Shown in pieces: positions 24,214 to 32,897 of a DNA stretch of 60,293 bases. Made by a program: the position numbers and the translations under genes. How positions within the stretch are numbered: the stretch's first letter is position 1; every line of letters starts with the position of its first letter. The stretch comes from a virus. The stretch is from positions 1 through 60,293 of IMG/VR virus record IMGVR_UViG_3300034082_001764, one strand, 5' to 3'. The notes under the pieces were generated by a model, which saw only the letters and a program-made list of their open reading frames with translations, did not search any database and was not told the origin of the DNA.

Positions 24214-25017
24214 TTAAAATCTCATCATGTGCTTGTTGACATCAGATTTTATCATGATAGCCCAGGGGTCACGCTTGCCGGATTTAACTTCTTCCCACAC
24301 GCTCATATCATATCCTTGACTCTTCAAGTATGTTGATATTTTTTCTGCATCTTCATATCTAGCCCGGCGTTGTGTGATGTAATTAAAATCCAATGGATTG
24401 TTTGGATTGCCTTCGTGAATCTTGCGCTCTTGAAACGTGGCATCTAAATTTTTCCCAGTCAAGTCAAATCTGTTGTGAGAAACATTAACAGGGATTCGAA
24501 CCATGATATCCAACATCCAGGCAATCTGACTAATGTATGCATCATTCAGTTGATGCTGGCTCAAGTATCCCAATTGATCATACCACTCCCTTGGCACAAT
24601 TGGAAAAATACTGTATGGATGCTTGTTGTGTGTTTCAAATGCTTGAATGCAAAACTTATTGCCATGGGATAAAATCACAGTGTCCCATCCCGAGTCCTCC
24701 ATTACTGCATCATCATTCCAAAACACCCACCAAGGTGCCTTGGCATGTGCGGCTAGTTTGTTCACATACTGATGCAGATTTTCGTAGCCCATGCGCTGGA
24801 ACTCCAGCACTGAAAAAGTTGCACCCGCTGCCTCCAACGATGGAACAATATCTGAAATAAAATAAGATGACGACTTGATGTCGTCGTTGTCAAAGCCCAA
24901 TAAAAATTCAATTGTATCTGGGCGATCAGCTTTGGCAATCAAACTTTCGATACTGCTTTTTAGCATATCAGTTCTAGCCCTACTGGGTAGCAATATTGAA
25001 ATATTGGGAGTGGTCAT
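24214..25017 (-). CDS. Glycosyltransferase-like protein (GT-A fold)
   Basis: This 267-residue protein begins ISILLPSRARTDMLKSSIESLI, as GT2-type enzymes do, and has WWVFWNDDAVMEDSGWD, where NDDA resembles the metal-binding DxD region. It probably transfers a sugar, or binds a nucleotide sugar. Target unknown. It is coupled by ATGA to dadA, outside the main glycan cluster. The first 15 residues of the longer frame lie within dadA and were dropped. Confidence 0.7.
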   Translation of the reverse strand: MTTPNISILLPSRARTDMLKSSIESLIAKADRPDTIEFLLGFDNDDIKSSSYFISDIVPSLEAAGATFSVLEFQRMGYENLHQYVNKLAAHAKAPWWVFWNDDAVMEDSGWDTVILSHGNKFCIQAFETHNKHPYSIFPIVPREWYDQLGYLSQHQLNDAYISQIAWMLDIMVRIPVNVSHNRFDLTGKNLDATFQERKIHEGNPNNPLDFNYITQRRARYEDAEKISTYLKSQGYDMSVWEEVKSGKRDPWAIMIKSDVNKHMMRF

Positions 25018-26180
25018 ATTTTTTCTGCGATTAATTTTGCTGTGTACGGAGCCAATGTCCAACCAAGGTGCCCGTGTCCTGTATTATAGTACACTTTTTT
25101 ATTCTTGTCACTTTGTTTGGTAATAGGCATCATGTTGGGAGTCATTGGTCTTAGACATGCCCAACTACTATAGTCACTGGTGTCCATATCGGGGAAGTTT
25201 GTTCTTACCCAATCAAGCAACGGCTTTACTCTATCGTATCTGATATCATAGTTTTCGCCTGTGAGTTCAGCAGTGCCCGCAACTCGAAACCGATTACCCA
25301 AACTACTTGTAACAATCTTGGCCTGGTCATCTAGTAAACTAACAACAGGCAAGTGTTTCCGATCTACGTTGTTGATAGTGATGCTATAACCTTTAACTGG
25401 ATAAACATCAATAGTGTCGCCCACGGTCTTTGCCAATGCTGGACTGCCCACCCCATTAGAAATAATCACAGCGTCATAGAATGAAACATCCTCAATGTGT
25501 TTGATTTCCCAATTGTAATTGAATGTAACACCATACTTGGTTTTTAGGATTTTTTCAAGTTCAATACAGAATTTATGAATGTCACCAGTCCAGTCACTTG
25601 ATGTCCATGCACCACCAACAATGCCCTTGACATGTTCTAATTTGCTTTCTAGTTCCTTGACTTGCTGTGAGTTAACTATGTCCCACTCACAACCGTTCCT
25701 ACGATAGATACCTTGTGCTTGTTTTGCAGCCTTGAAGTATGTTTCATCTTTGTAGAAGTGAAGAATACCCGATGGAGATTGATCAAATGATAAGTGTTCG
25801 GTATACATAATTTCTTTGTATAACTTACTAGCTTCTAGTCCCATCTTGATTGTTTCACCAGTGTTCTTCTTGTACTGTGTTGTTGCAGTAGCATACAAGA
25901 ACTTGGCAATCCATCTCCACTGCTTAAAGTCCAATCGAGGTCGAATCAGTAGCGGAGCATCCTTCTTGAACATCCACCGGATGCCCTTCTTGACATTGCC
26001 CCATGTGGTCCAGACTTCACTGTTGCTAACACTGACTTGCCCGCCATTGGCAAAACTAGTTCGCATTGCAGGACAAGGTTCTTGTTCGTAAACCGTTACC
26101 TTGTGTCCTGCTTTTGCCAAGTAGTATGCTGTTGTGATACCGGTAATACCGGCACCAATAACTGCTACATTTTTACTCAT
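25014..26180 (-). CDS. dadA: D-amino-acid dehydrogenase (DadA-like FAD oxidoreductase)
   Basis: This 388-residue flavoprotein begins with the FAD-binding Rossmann motif VIGAGITGITTAYYLAKAG and follows E. coli DadA along its length: KWMF-like segment, YPVKGYSITI, a CLRPMTPNMMPI stretch and NTGHGHLGWTLA near the C-terminus. DadA oxidises D-alanine and other D-amino acids to keto acids, feeding electrons to quinones. A phage copy is rare. It could divert D-alanine away from peptidoglycan synthesis or supply pyruvate. It overlaps queD by ATGA, so it sits in the queD operon. Confidence 0.88.
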   Translation of the reverse strand: MSKNVAVIGAGITGITTAYYLAKAGHKVTVYEQEPCPAMRTSFANGGQVSVSNSEVWTTWGNVKKGIRWMFKKDAPLLIRPRLDFKQWRWIAKFLYATATTQYKKNTGETIKMGLEASKLYKEIMYTEHLSFDQSPSGILHFYKDETYFKAAKQAQGIYRRNGCEWDIVNSQQVKELESKLEHVKGIVGGAWTSSDWTGDIHKFCIELEKILKTKYGVTFNYNWEIKHIEDVSFYDAVIISNGVGSPALAKTVGDTIDVYPVKGYSITINNVDRKHLPVVSLLDDQAKIVTSSLGNRFRVAGTAELTGENYDIRYDRVKPLLDWVRTNFPDMDTSDYSSWACLRPMTPNMMPITKQSDKNKKVYYNTGHGHLGWTLAPYTAKLIAEKI

Positions 26181-26683
26181 TCAAATAGGTTCTCATTCCA
26201 TTCGCGATGACCTTCACGGAAAGCCATATTGCTTTGTGTCTCACGCACTTCCACACGATAGCACCAAAGGCGCTCTGCTTCGCCTGGCCCCCACATTTCG
26301 GGAATGTAAACACCATTCACATACTTGTACAGCATGTCACTGAGTCCTTCGCAACCTAGCTTAGGCAACACTACAATTTTTGCCATGTTCCGCTCTTGCA
26401 ACATTTTAAATGTTTCCATTTCGGGATCATCTGCGGCAACAATAAGTGTATGATCAAACTGGTCTTCTAGTGTTTTCTTTAGTTCTTTAAGTCCACCATA
26501 ATCGGCTGCCCAATTGCGAACGTCTAGATTGTTGGTGCCAAAGTAAAATTTCATACTAAATGAATAGCCATGAATCAAGTTGCAATGGCTATCGGCTCTC
26601 CACTGTCTGTACGCACACGGAAATGCGTCGTGGTACTCTTTGGTGCTGGTGTACTTGTATACTACGGGATTTAATGTTGACAT
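26177..26683 (-). CDS. queD: 6-carboxytetrahydropterin synthase (QueD-like)
   Basis: This 168-residue protein resembles QueD, which converts dihydroneopterin triphosphate to 6-carboxytetrahydropterin. Cys34 in SHCNLIHGYS is the catalytic-cysteine position, His33/His38 are metal-ligand candidates, DHTL (77-80) and RET (147-149) match the His-Asp and Glu sites. The usual HGH is HGY here, a substitution seen in phage/long QueD forms as I recall. It is about 40 residues longer than E. coli QueD. First gene behind the promoter at 26702-26731. Confidence 0.85.
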   Translation of the reverse strand: MSTLNPVVYKYTSTKEYHDAFPCAYRQWRADSHCNLIHGYSFSMKFYFGTNNLDVRNWAADYGGLKELKKTLEDQFDHTLIVAADDPEMETFKMLQERNMAKIVVLPKLGCEGLSDMLYKYVNGVYIPEMWGPGEAERLWCYRVEVRETQSNMAFREGHREWNENLFE

Positions 26684-26701
26684 GCTTTTTCTCCTATGTT
26701 A

Positions 26702-26731
26702 ATTATAGCATAGGCTTGCAGAGTTTGTAAA
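26702..26731 (-). promoter_or_regulatory. Sigma70-type promoter for queD-dadA
   Basis: TTTACA (26731-26726), 18 bases, TATAAT (26707-26702) on the minus strand. An AATAAATA late-type box occurs about 60 bases further upstream (about 26767-26774). Confidence 0.65.
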
Positions 26732-26773
26732 GCGGGATGAATGCCAGAAAGACCGCTGTAGGATCATTATTTA

Positions 26774-28789
26774 TTAGAGCAAGTTTATACGCTCACTAAG
26801 TCTGCTCACATACATTCGTGTGACCGACTGGTAATAGTATTGCTTTTTCTGTTGTAATGAATCTTTTGGGTAAGTGTGCCAATTTGGTAGCTCACTGGTA
26901 TTTTTATGTGGGTTGATGATCAAGGTAGTATCGCTTGTTTGATACGTGTAGTCTCCAGCTGTTAATTTGGAGGCATTGACAAAGTAGTCATGCCAATTAT
27001 ATTTGGTTTTGAACACACGACCATGATCAAAATTATACGCCACATCCATCAATCGATGACTAATGTAGTGTCCTAAATCAATCACACGATCATCACCAAA
27101 CTGATCTGCAATGGCTGTGCAAATTTCTTGATAAAATTCCTGCGCATTTAGTCCAATCACAAAAGGTATGTACGTGTGCGGTGGCATCAAGAGTGGAAAG
27201 TCTGGATGGTAATCAATTGCACTTTGTTGGAAATTGGGCTCGTGCACAAATCTTTTCAGTGTGGTAACTGCATTGCCAAAGTTGGCAGCAAGATCTTTGG
27301 TTTTGAAATTCTCATAATTGAGAACAAACCGCTTGTAGATAAAGTCAACCAACACAGATGCTTTGATGTTGTGCTCACGTGAAAAATAACTCCACAGTTG
27401 ATCAAGACCAGTTGCAGTACCAGCACTGGCCAGTGCATTAACAATGAACATGTCAACAAAATCATCAACGCTGTAGCTGTAAGTGCCAACCACATACTCA
27501 ACTCGATTGCTGTTGGTTTCTTGGAAGTAATTGACTCCGGGATCCGGCAATGCATTGTTTTTCAAAATTAGCGGCGTAGACAAAAACAATTTTTTAACAG
27601 TTTTTAGCTGAAATTTCTCTCGCATCTCAGGACTGTACGCCGGAGCTTCTGGTAGCAATGCCCACACTTCAGATTTGCACACAGGAATATTGTTGTCTGC
27701 ATGTCGATCAATCTGATCAAGAGTCAGCTGGTAACTATCGCCCGGCATGCCTATGATGGTTTCAATCTTGACCGAAATATCTTTATACTTGTTTCTTAGA
27801 TAATTCAAGGACTTGATTTGCTCATCAAACGGGATGTCAATGCGTTCAATGTTGTTCTTGATATTTTCATCAACTGCTTGCACTGCAATTTTATAAAAAT
27901 ATGCAAGTTTGTTTTCTAAAAATTTCTCATAAATTTTCACTGTACGGTCTAGATGATTCTTGGCAGACTCTGTGGTAACACCTTCCGGATAACCGTACTT
28001 GCGCTTCATGTCCACAATGTGGTCGGTGATTGCCAAGTCAATCTCCATAATTCCAAAATTGGCATCGGCTATACTGATATTCTTGATCTTGTGAGAAGCC
28101 ATCCACTCCCACTCGTCTAGCACAGTGGTAAAAGGCTTCTTGGAAATTTTACTGTATGTTCCACCACCCCAGTCACAGTAGATACATTTGTAAGGGCACC
28201 CACGAGTGGTCTCGTAGATGGCAACATCTATTGGGTGTTGCTCAAGTGTGGATTCTTGTGCTTTAAATATATTGTTAGGCCAGACAAATGATCGTTTTTC
28301 AATTTCGGTTGTGCTGAACAACTTTTCGCGTTGTTGGTTGGTGTAATACACATACGGGATATTATTAAAGTTCTCCACTGGATGTTGGTCCAGTAGTGCT
28401 GTGATAATGATTTCACCGTACCCATCACTGGGGCAAACAACATCAACCCAGGGATTGTTAACAAAGTAATCATCTGAGTACTTGATATCAACTTGTGGAC
28501 CACCAAACACCACCAGACAATTGGGGTATTGTTGTTTGACTCGTTGAGCAAGTTCTTCCATGAAGTCAACGTTCCACACATACACACTACAGCCCAATAT
28601 GTCGGGTGGTGCATCTGCGCAGACTTCTAGAATTTCATCAACAGTGCAATCGTTAGCCAACCAAGGATCCGACCAAGTCCACTCGTTGACCCGTTTGCCG
28701 TGTTCTTCGTAGTAAGTTTTAGCCGAGCACCAAAGTACCGGCATCATTCTGTTCTTCAAAGAATCCTTGGTGACCAAGTAAAAGTTCAT
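26774..28789 (-). CDS. Cobalamin-type radical SAM protein
   Basis: This 671-residue protein has an N-terminal B12-binding-like domain (residues 1-150; DILGCSVYVWNVDFMEEL and FGGPQVDIKY) and a radical SAM domain with TRGCPYKCIYCDWGG (Cys198, Cys202, Cys205). B12 radical SAM enzymes perform methylations and rearrangements on unactivated carbons in antibiotic, lipid or RNA pathways. The C-terminal 250 residues are not recognised. Overlap of four bases with the HIT gene places it in the folE-HIT operon. Substrate unknown. Confidence 0.87.
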   Translation of the reverse strand: MNFYLVTKDSLKNRMMPVLWCSAKTYYEEHGKRVNEWTWSDPWLANDCTVDEILEVCADAPPDILGCSVYVWNVDFMEELAQRVKQQYPNCLVVFGGPQVDIKYSDDYFVNNPWVDVVCPSDGYGEIIITALLDQHPVENFNNIPYVYYTNQQREKLFSTTEIEKRSFVWPNNIFKAQESTLEQHPIDVAIYETTRGCPYKCIYCDWGGGTYSKISKKPFTTVLDEWEWMASHKIKNISIADANFGIMEIDLAITDHIVDMKRKYGYPEGVTTESAKNHLDRTVKIYEKFLENKLAYFYKIAVQAVDENIKNNIERIDIPFDEQIKSLNYLRNKYKDISVKIETIIGMPGDSYQLTLDQIDRHADNNIPVCKSEVWALLPEAPAYSPEMREKFQLKTVKKLFLSTPLILKNNALPDPGVNYFQETNSNRVEYVVGTYSYSVDDFVDMFIVNALASAGTATGLDQLWSYFSREHNIKASVLVDFIYKRFVLNYENFKTKDLAANFGNAVTTLKRFVHEPNFQQSAIDYHPDFPLLMPPHTYIPFVIGLNAQEFYQEICTAIADQFGDDRVIDLGHYISHRLMDVAYNFDHGRVFKTKYNWHDYFVNASKLTAGDYTYQTSDTTLIINPHKNTSELPNWHTYPKDSLQQKKQYYYQSVTRMYVSRLSERINLL

Positions 28790-29160
28790 TTTTTATAATT
28801 GCCCTTGCCCGGTATGGTATTCCGAACGCCGCCCACAGGATCTTCAACATCGCCTTTGCGTCTAGGCATCAGGTGTATGTGCGGATACATAACTGTTTGT
28901 CCAGCTTCAACACCACAGTTAAATCCAATGTTGAATGCGTCACATTCGTTGTTGGCTACCATTGTGCAACCATGGCGATAAGCAGAATCAAATGCATCAA
29001 GCACAACGCTGGGTGTGTTGTATCTTGGAACGAACAACAAGTGCCCAGATGTTACAGGATAACGATCACGAAACACAGCCACATGAAAGTCACTATGCTC
29101 AACAACATAATCATCCCATGGTGCAATCTTGTTTGCTTGCGCCTGTTCTAGATCAGTCAT
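28786..29160 (-). CDS. HIT-family nucleotide hydrolase/transferase
   Basis: This 124-residue protein shows the histidine-triad signature as YPHIHLMPRRKGD, in which the first His of HxHxHxx is Tyr but the catalytic His is kept. GHLLFVPRYN and GQTVMYPH match the family. HIT enzymes hydrolyse AMP- or GMP-linked substrates or act as nucleotidyltransferases. Phage members are common; the partner substrate is unknown. Lies nine bases downstream of folE. Confidence 0.85.
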   Translation of the reverse strand: MTDLEQAQANKIAPWDDYVVEHSDFHVAVFRDRYPVTSGHLLFVPRYNTPSVVLDAFDSAYRHGCTMVANNECDAFNIGFNCGVEAGQTVMYPHIHLMPRRKGDVEDPVGGVRNTIPGKGNYKK

Positions 29161-29169
29161 GCTTACTCC

Positions 29170-29847
29170 TTAGCGGCAGCTATTGACAATGTTCATGAAT
29201 TCGCTACGAACACTGTGATCAGTTTTGAATACGCCGCCTAATTTGCTTGTGACTGTGCTTGAGCCTGTGTCTTCTACACCACGCGATTTTACACAATAGT
29301 GTTGTGCATCAATCACAACGCCGATATTGTCTGTCTCAAGAATGTATTGCAAGGCATGATACACTTGCTCGGTCAAGCGTTCCTGAATTTGTGGACGCTT
29401 GCTGAAATATTCAACTATGCGATTGATTTTGCTTAGTCCAAGAACTTTTTGTTTGGGAATATACCCCACAGTTGCCAAGCCGTCGATCACAACAAAGTGG
29501 TGTTCGCAATTGCTTTGCACGTTGACATTGCGTTCAACTACCATTTCGTCGTACTTCATTTTGTTGTCTACCGTGGTGCATTTGGGAAACGCTTCGTAGT
29601 CAAGTCCCCAGAAGATTTCATTCACATACATCTTGGCCACACGCTTGGGTGTATCCATTAGACTATCGTCGTTCAAGTCCAATCCCAAGACTTCCATGAT
29701 GTGCTTGAAGTCTTTTTCAATCAAGTCGATCTTGTCTTTGCGATCAACACTGTGCTGAAATGTTGGAGTTTCAACACCACACTTGACCAAGTGTTCGTGT
29801 ACACGTTGACCCAAATCAGGGTCGCATTTTGTTTTGTTGTATGACAT
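29170..29847 (-). CDS. folE: GTP cyclohydrolase I
   Basis: This 225-residue enzyme converts GTP to dihydroneopterin triphosphate, the first step toward both folate and 7-deazaguanine. The zinc site CEHH and the later HYCVKSRG motif with its Cys/Arg residues are intact, as is LGLSKINRIVEYFSKRPQIQERLT. With queD and queE present, the likely product use is 7-deazaguanine made for DNA modification. The C-terminus is slightly longer than in E. coli FolE. Confidence 0.95.
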   Translation of the reverse strand: MSYNKTKCDPDLGQRVHEHLVKCGVETPTFQHSVDRKDKIDLIEKDFKHIMEVLGLDLNDDSLMDTPKRVAKMYVNEIFWGLDYEAFPKCTTVDNKMKYDEMVVERNVNVQSNCEHHFVVIDGLATVGYIPKQKVLGLSKINRIVEYFSKRPQIQERLTEQVYHALQYILETDNIGVVIDAQHYCVKSRGVEDTGSSTVTSKLGGVFKTDHSVRSEFMNIVNSCR

Positions 29848-29913
29848 TTTTGATATCCTTCCTTAAGCGGATGTTAGTTTTGAAAAGTTGTCACCTTTGT
29901 GTGACAAATGTAT

Positions 29914-30744
29914 TTATGCTACTAGATCACCTAGATTGCTTTTGGCTATCCAGAAACTGTGCATTTTTCTCAGCAGATCCTTGTCAATTGGCTGTCCAAA
30001 GTAATTGCTTAATTTTTCCATACCAGCCACATAGGAATCAGTCTTGACAAGATCAGCAAACGTGATGCTTAGTATACAACTTGGATCTGGTTCAACATTT
30101 AAAAACGGTGCCACCCAATGTTGTTTTAGAAAATAGTTGTAGAAAAAATCATCATAGTCTTTAAACTCGTTGAACTCATACTGATTATTAAATTTCAATG
30201 CATTGTTTTGTGTTCTTGTATCCCATGCATACACAGGGTGATCCAATGTTGATATTATAGCATTGTTTTCTGGATTATGCAAATACAATTTGCTCTTAAC
30301 ACAGTGCTTGTATGGTTCCAGACTTGGTTTGTCTAACAAGATTTCTATCCACTTGGCATTGCTAAAAAATGCTGGAACAAATCGTTTGTGCCAGTGATCT
30401 GCAATCAACAGGCCTTGATTCCAGCACTGATGAAAGTATTCGCTGCCTTCAAGTTTGGTTCTCAAATTAAATTCATCAACCGGCAGGTCATTGTTTCGCA
30501 TCATGCGACGACTGTAAAATCCTATGCCCCAGGGATGATTGGGCTCTTCAGATGCCCACTGTCTAATGTCAATGGGCCATGCATGGTTAAAAAACCAATC
30601 ATCCCGTGTTTGTTTTTTGTTTTGAACATCTGGACACCAGTGTGCAACTTGATCAAACTGAAATAAACTAGTGATTAAAAATTTTCCACCTGCGCCGTTT
30701 GGATACCGAACTTGTAAAAATTGACTGGTATTATAATTTTCCAT
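29914..30744 (-). CDS. Phage hypothetical protein with glycine-rich N-terminal loop
   Basis: This 276-residue protein begins with a strand-loop-helix (VRYPNGAGGKFLITSLF, residues 12-28) reminiscent of nucleotide/PAPS-binding loops of sulfotransferase-like proteins. The rest is rich in Trp, Asn and Tyr, with a terminal helical region. The proteins at 45385 and 57798 share this layout, so they may be one family. The function, possibly sulfate or phosphate-group transfer, is inference. First or last member of the sugar cluster. Confidence 0.65.
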   Translation of the reverse strand: MENYNTSQFLQVRYPNGAGGKFLITSLFQFDQVAHWCPDVQNKKQTRDDWFFNHAWPIDIRQWASEEPNHPWGIGFYSRRMMRNNDLPVDEFNLRTKLEGSEYFHQCWNQGLLIADHWHKRFVPAFFSNAKWIEILLDKPSLEPYKHCVKSKLYLHNPENNAIISTLDHPVYAWDTRTQNNALKFNNQYEFNEFKDYDDFFYNYFLKQHWVAPFLNVEPDPSCILSITFADLVKTDSYVAGMEKLSNYFGQPIDKDLLRKMHSFWIAKSNLGDLVA

Positions 30745-31469
30745 TATTTGTTTTCTTTTTGATCGTGCGGTCCAGCATCGTCGAACCAGTACAGGCTTCG
30801 ATGTGGTGGGCTCAGTGGTGAGGCGTTGCTAGTAAAGTAAAACAGTCTTAATCCGTCACGGCTAGCATCAGGTGGGCATGTGATTGGATTAGGATGTCCA
30901 TGGACCAGTCGTTCGTCATAGTTCCACAGCAACAATCGATTGGGGCGCGGCTCAATGCGGTGCAGGCATTTTGTACGATCAAAATCCCAAAATTCAAGAT
31001 TACCTCCCCAGGTTGGATCCCAGTCTTTGCCAAGGTACAGAATCGCACTCAATGAACGATTTAGGTGCAACTGTTCATTCCAGTTAAAGTCGGTGTGCAG
31101 TTTCAAGCTATCGCCGTTGTAGCATCGCATTAGTCCAGCGCCAATCAGCAAAGGATCAGGTATCAATTTTTTAATGCCAGTGATGTTTTCAAGCCACCCC
31201 AGGAATTCTCCACTATTTAGATTCAGCACTAGATCTCGGATCAATGGAGAATAACGCATGTTGTTACACTCCTTCATGTTGCTGCCGTTTCTAGTAAAAT
31301 TGCTCCAAAGATGTTTGGGAATATTTTCTATGTCTTGTTGCACAGCTTCCAGCAGTTCCCTGGGCAAGAAGTCATCAAAGTACAGCCAGGGCACTGGCAC
31401 ACCATGACTGTAATCAATGGCGTAGTCTTTGGGATCGTACTTGTTGGTAATTAAGTCAATGTCAATCAT
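30744..31469 (-). CDS. Fe(II)/2-oxoglutarate-dependent oxygenase (prolyl-4-hydroxylase type)
   Basis: This 241-residue protein has the double-stranded beta-helix iron site: LKLHTDFNW supplies His and Asp, DERLVHGHPNPI the distal His, and RDGLRLFYF the 2-oxoglutarate-binding Arg. It likely hydroxylates a protein, sugar or small molecule. The ATG at 31469 was preferred because it follows GGAACTTTACC; an ATG five codons upstream is also possible. Overlaps the PLP gene by eight bases. Confidence 0.85.
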   Translation of the reverse strand: MIDIDLITNKYDPKDYAIDYSHGVPVPWLYFDDFLPRELLEAVQQDIENIPKHLWSNFTRNGSNMKECNNMRYSPLIRDLVLNLNSGEFLGWLENITGIKKLIPDPLLIGAGLMRCYNGDSLKLHTDFNWNEQLHLNRSLSAILYLGKDWDPTWGGNLEFWDFDRTKCLHRIEPRPNRLLLWNYDERLVHGHPNPITCPPDASRDGLRLFYFTSNASPLSPPHRSLYWFDDAGPHDQKENK

Positions 31470-32373
31470 TTGGTAAAGTTCCATTAGCCAAATATCTAGC
31501 CAAGCACAACCGACTTGTGGTGCCCCCTCGATTGTATTGGGAGTATTTTCCAGTTGTGTCTATGCCAAATAACACACTGGGGCTGGGCGTAATGCCCAAC
31601 TGTGTGCACAACAACTCTTGTGTTTTGCGCCATGTTTTGTAGTTATGATCAGGTCCCCAGCGCCGAATCAATTCTAGACCTAATCCGCACCCAAGTCGAT
31701 TTATATACTTGGTTTTGTGATGCACAAGCAAACTATCGTCATCGTCTTCTCGAGTCAGCCGCATGCCCACACGCACATGGCTAACTGGGAATGTTTTGCT
31801 CAGACTGAAAGTGATGTCAGTTATGCAATCATGATCAAAATCAAATGTCACACCCCCGCATGTGCCGTAAAATGCAGCATCTGCAAGAACCGGCACACCA
31901 AGACGTGTGCATTCGATTAGCACTTCTGTCATGCGAGAGTGAATATCGCCAGTGTCGCTAAACGGCACACTGATTACTACAGCATCGTTTTCAGCAATTG
32001 GCTCATCCTCAATCCAGCGCCAATCTGGAAAGTAGTTTCTCCAGCTTGCTGCATGGTACATGTACTCTCCGCGAAAACATCTAAATCGACGTGTGCGATT
32101 CTTTAGATAAAATTTGTCAAACGATTCTGTGGTGCCCAAACTTGCAGCCATGACTGGAAACAAATCAAGACCTTTCAAGTTGTTTAACTTACTGCTGGTT
32201 ATCCAGGAACGATATTGATCAACAAACCTATTGTGAATATCAACATCAGTTAACCAAGTGTCAACTGGTGCAGTTTTTAACATGGTTGCAACGTCAATCA
32301 ACATTGCAGGATCTTCAACTGCACTGGCACCACCATAGGGTAGAGTTTTTAAATTTGGCAATGTTGCCTTCAT
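31462..32373 (-). CDS. PLP-dependent aminotransferase-fold enzyme
   Basis: This 303-residue protein shows a fold-type-I PLP core: GVPVLADAAFYGTCGG (the Asp binding the pyridine nitrogen), SLSKTFPVSHVRVGMRL (Lys that forms the Schiff base) and a late SRLCLARYL Arg. It is shorter than typical aspartate aminotransferases (about 390), lacking much of the N-terminal part. It is sandwiched between two iron/2-oxoglutarate oxygenase genes, suggesting a short amino-acid or amino-sugar tailoring route. Confidence 0.75.
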   Translation of the reverse strand: MKATLPNLKTLPYGGASAVEDPAMLIDVATMLKTAPVDTWLTDVDIHNRFVDQYRSWITSSKLNNLKGLDLFPVMAASLGTTESFDKFYLKNRTRRFRCFRGEYMYHAASWRNYFPDWRWIEDEPIAENDAVVISVPFSDTGDIHSRMTEVLIECTRLGVPVLADAAFYGTCGGVTFDFDHDCITDITFSLSKTFPVSHVRVGMRLTREDDDDSLLVHHKTKYINRLGCGLGLELIRRWGPDHNYKTWRKTQELLCTQLGITPSPSVLFGIDTTGKYSQYNRGGTTSRLCLARYLANGTLPND

Positions 32374-32897
32374 GATATAATTCCTGTGATTTGCAATGTG
32401 TATCTTGGCACACGACTTAAATTACCAGCCATGTGCAATGTACCAGCACGCCAACAAACAAATGTTCCAGCTTGGTAATGACTAAAGCTTTTGCCGCCGG
32501 CTTCAAACAAGAATCCTGGCTGCCAATCTTGTAAAAAAACAATGATACGAGAAACGTCCTGTTGCTCTAGCCCGTGAAATTTGCAGTATTGTGTGTATGA
32601 GTCTGAGTGCTCGGGAATGATGTCACCGGGCAACATTCTAAACCAGGCACAACCTTCGTGTTGTATGCTGTACCCCTGCTGACGTAATACATCGAGTATC
32701 TGCGATTGACAATCTGGTTGCCGGCGTTTGTGGTCAACTTTCATGCCAACTTTAAATTCACGACCAAAAGTATTTCGCCAATCTTCAACCACAACAGGAT
32801 CTTGAAATTCACCAGACCCGTCAAAATAATAATCTAATTTGGATATTTCTTCAAGATCCCAGATTGGATCTATATGCCCGGTGTACAGCTGAGTCAT
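32370..32897 (-). CDS. Fe(II)/2-oxoglutarate-type dioxygenase or aspartyl-hydroxylase-like cupin
   Basis: This 175-residue protein has IIPEHSDSYTQY (His-x-Asp) and RAGTLHMAGNLSRVPRYTLQITG (distal His and Arg), fitting a small double-stranded beta-helix oxygenase. The CKFH...RIIVFLQDW spacing is like aspartyl/asparaginyl hydroxylase relatives. It overlaps both neighbours by four bases. Substrate unknown. Confidence 0.75.
   Translation of the reverse strand: MTQLYTGHIDPIWDLEEISKLDYYFDGSGEFQDPVVVEDWRNTFGREFKVGMKVDHKRRQPDCQSQILDVLRQQGYSIQHEGCAWFRMLPGDIIPEHSDSYTQYCKFHGLEQQDVSRIIVFLQDWQPGFLFEAGGKSFSHYQAGTFVCWRAGTLHMAGNLSRVPRYTLQITGIIS

Noticed and set aside
20138-29847. QueC (preQ0 synthase) to complete the deazaguanine pathway
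   Set aside because: No protein with the ATP-pyrophosphatase SGGxDS motif was found; it must be elsewhere in the phage or supplied by the host.
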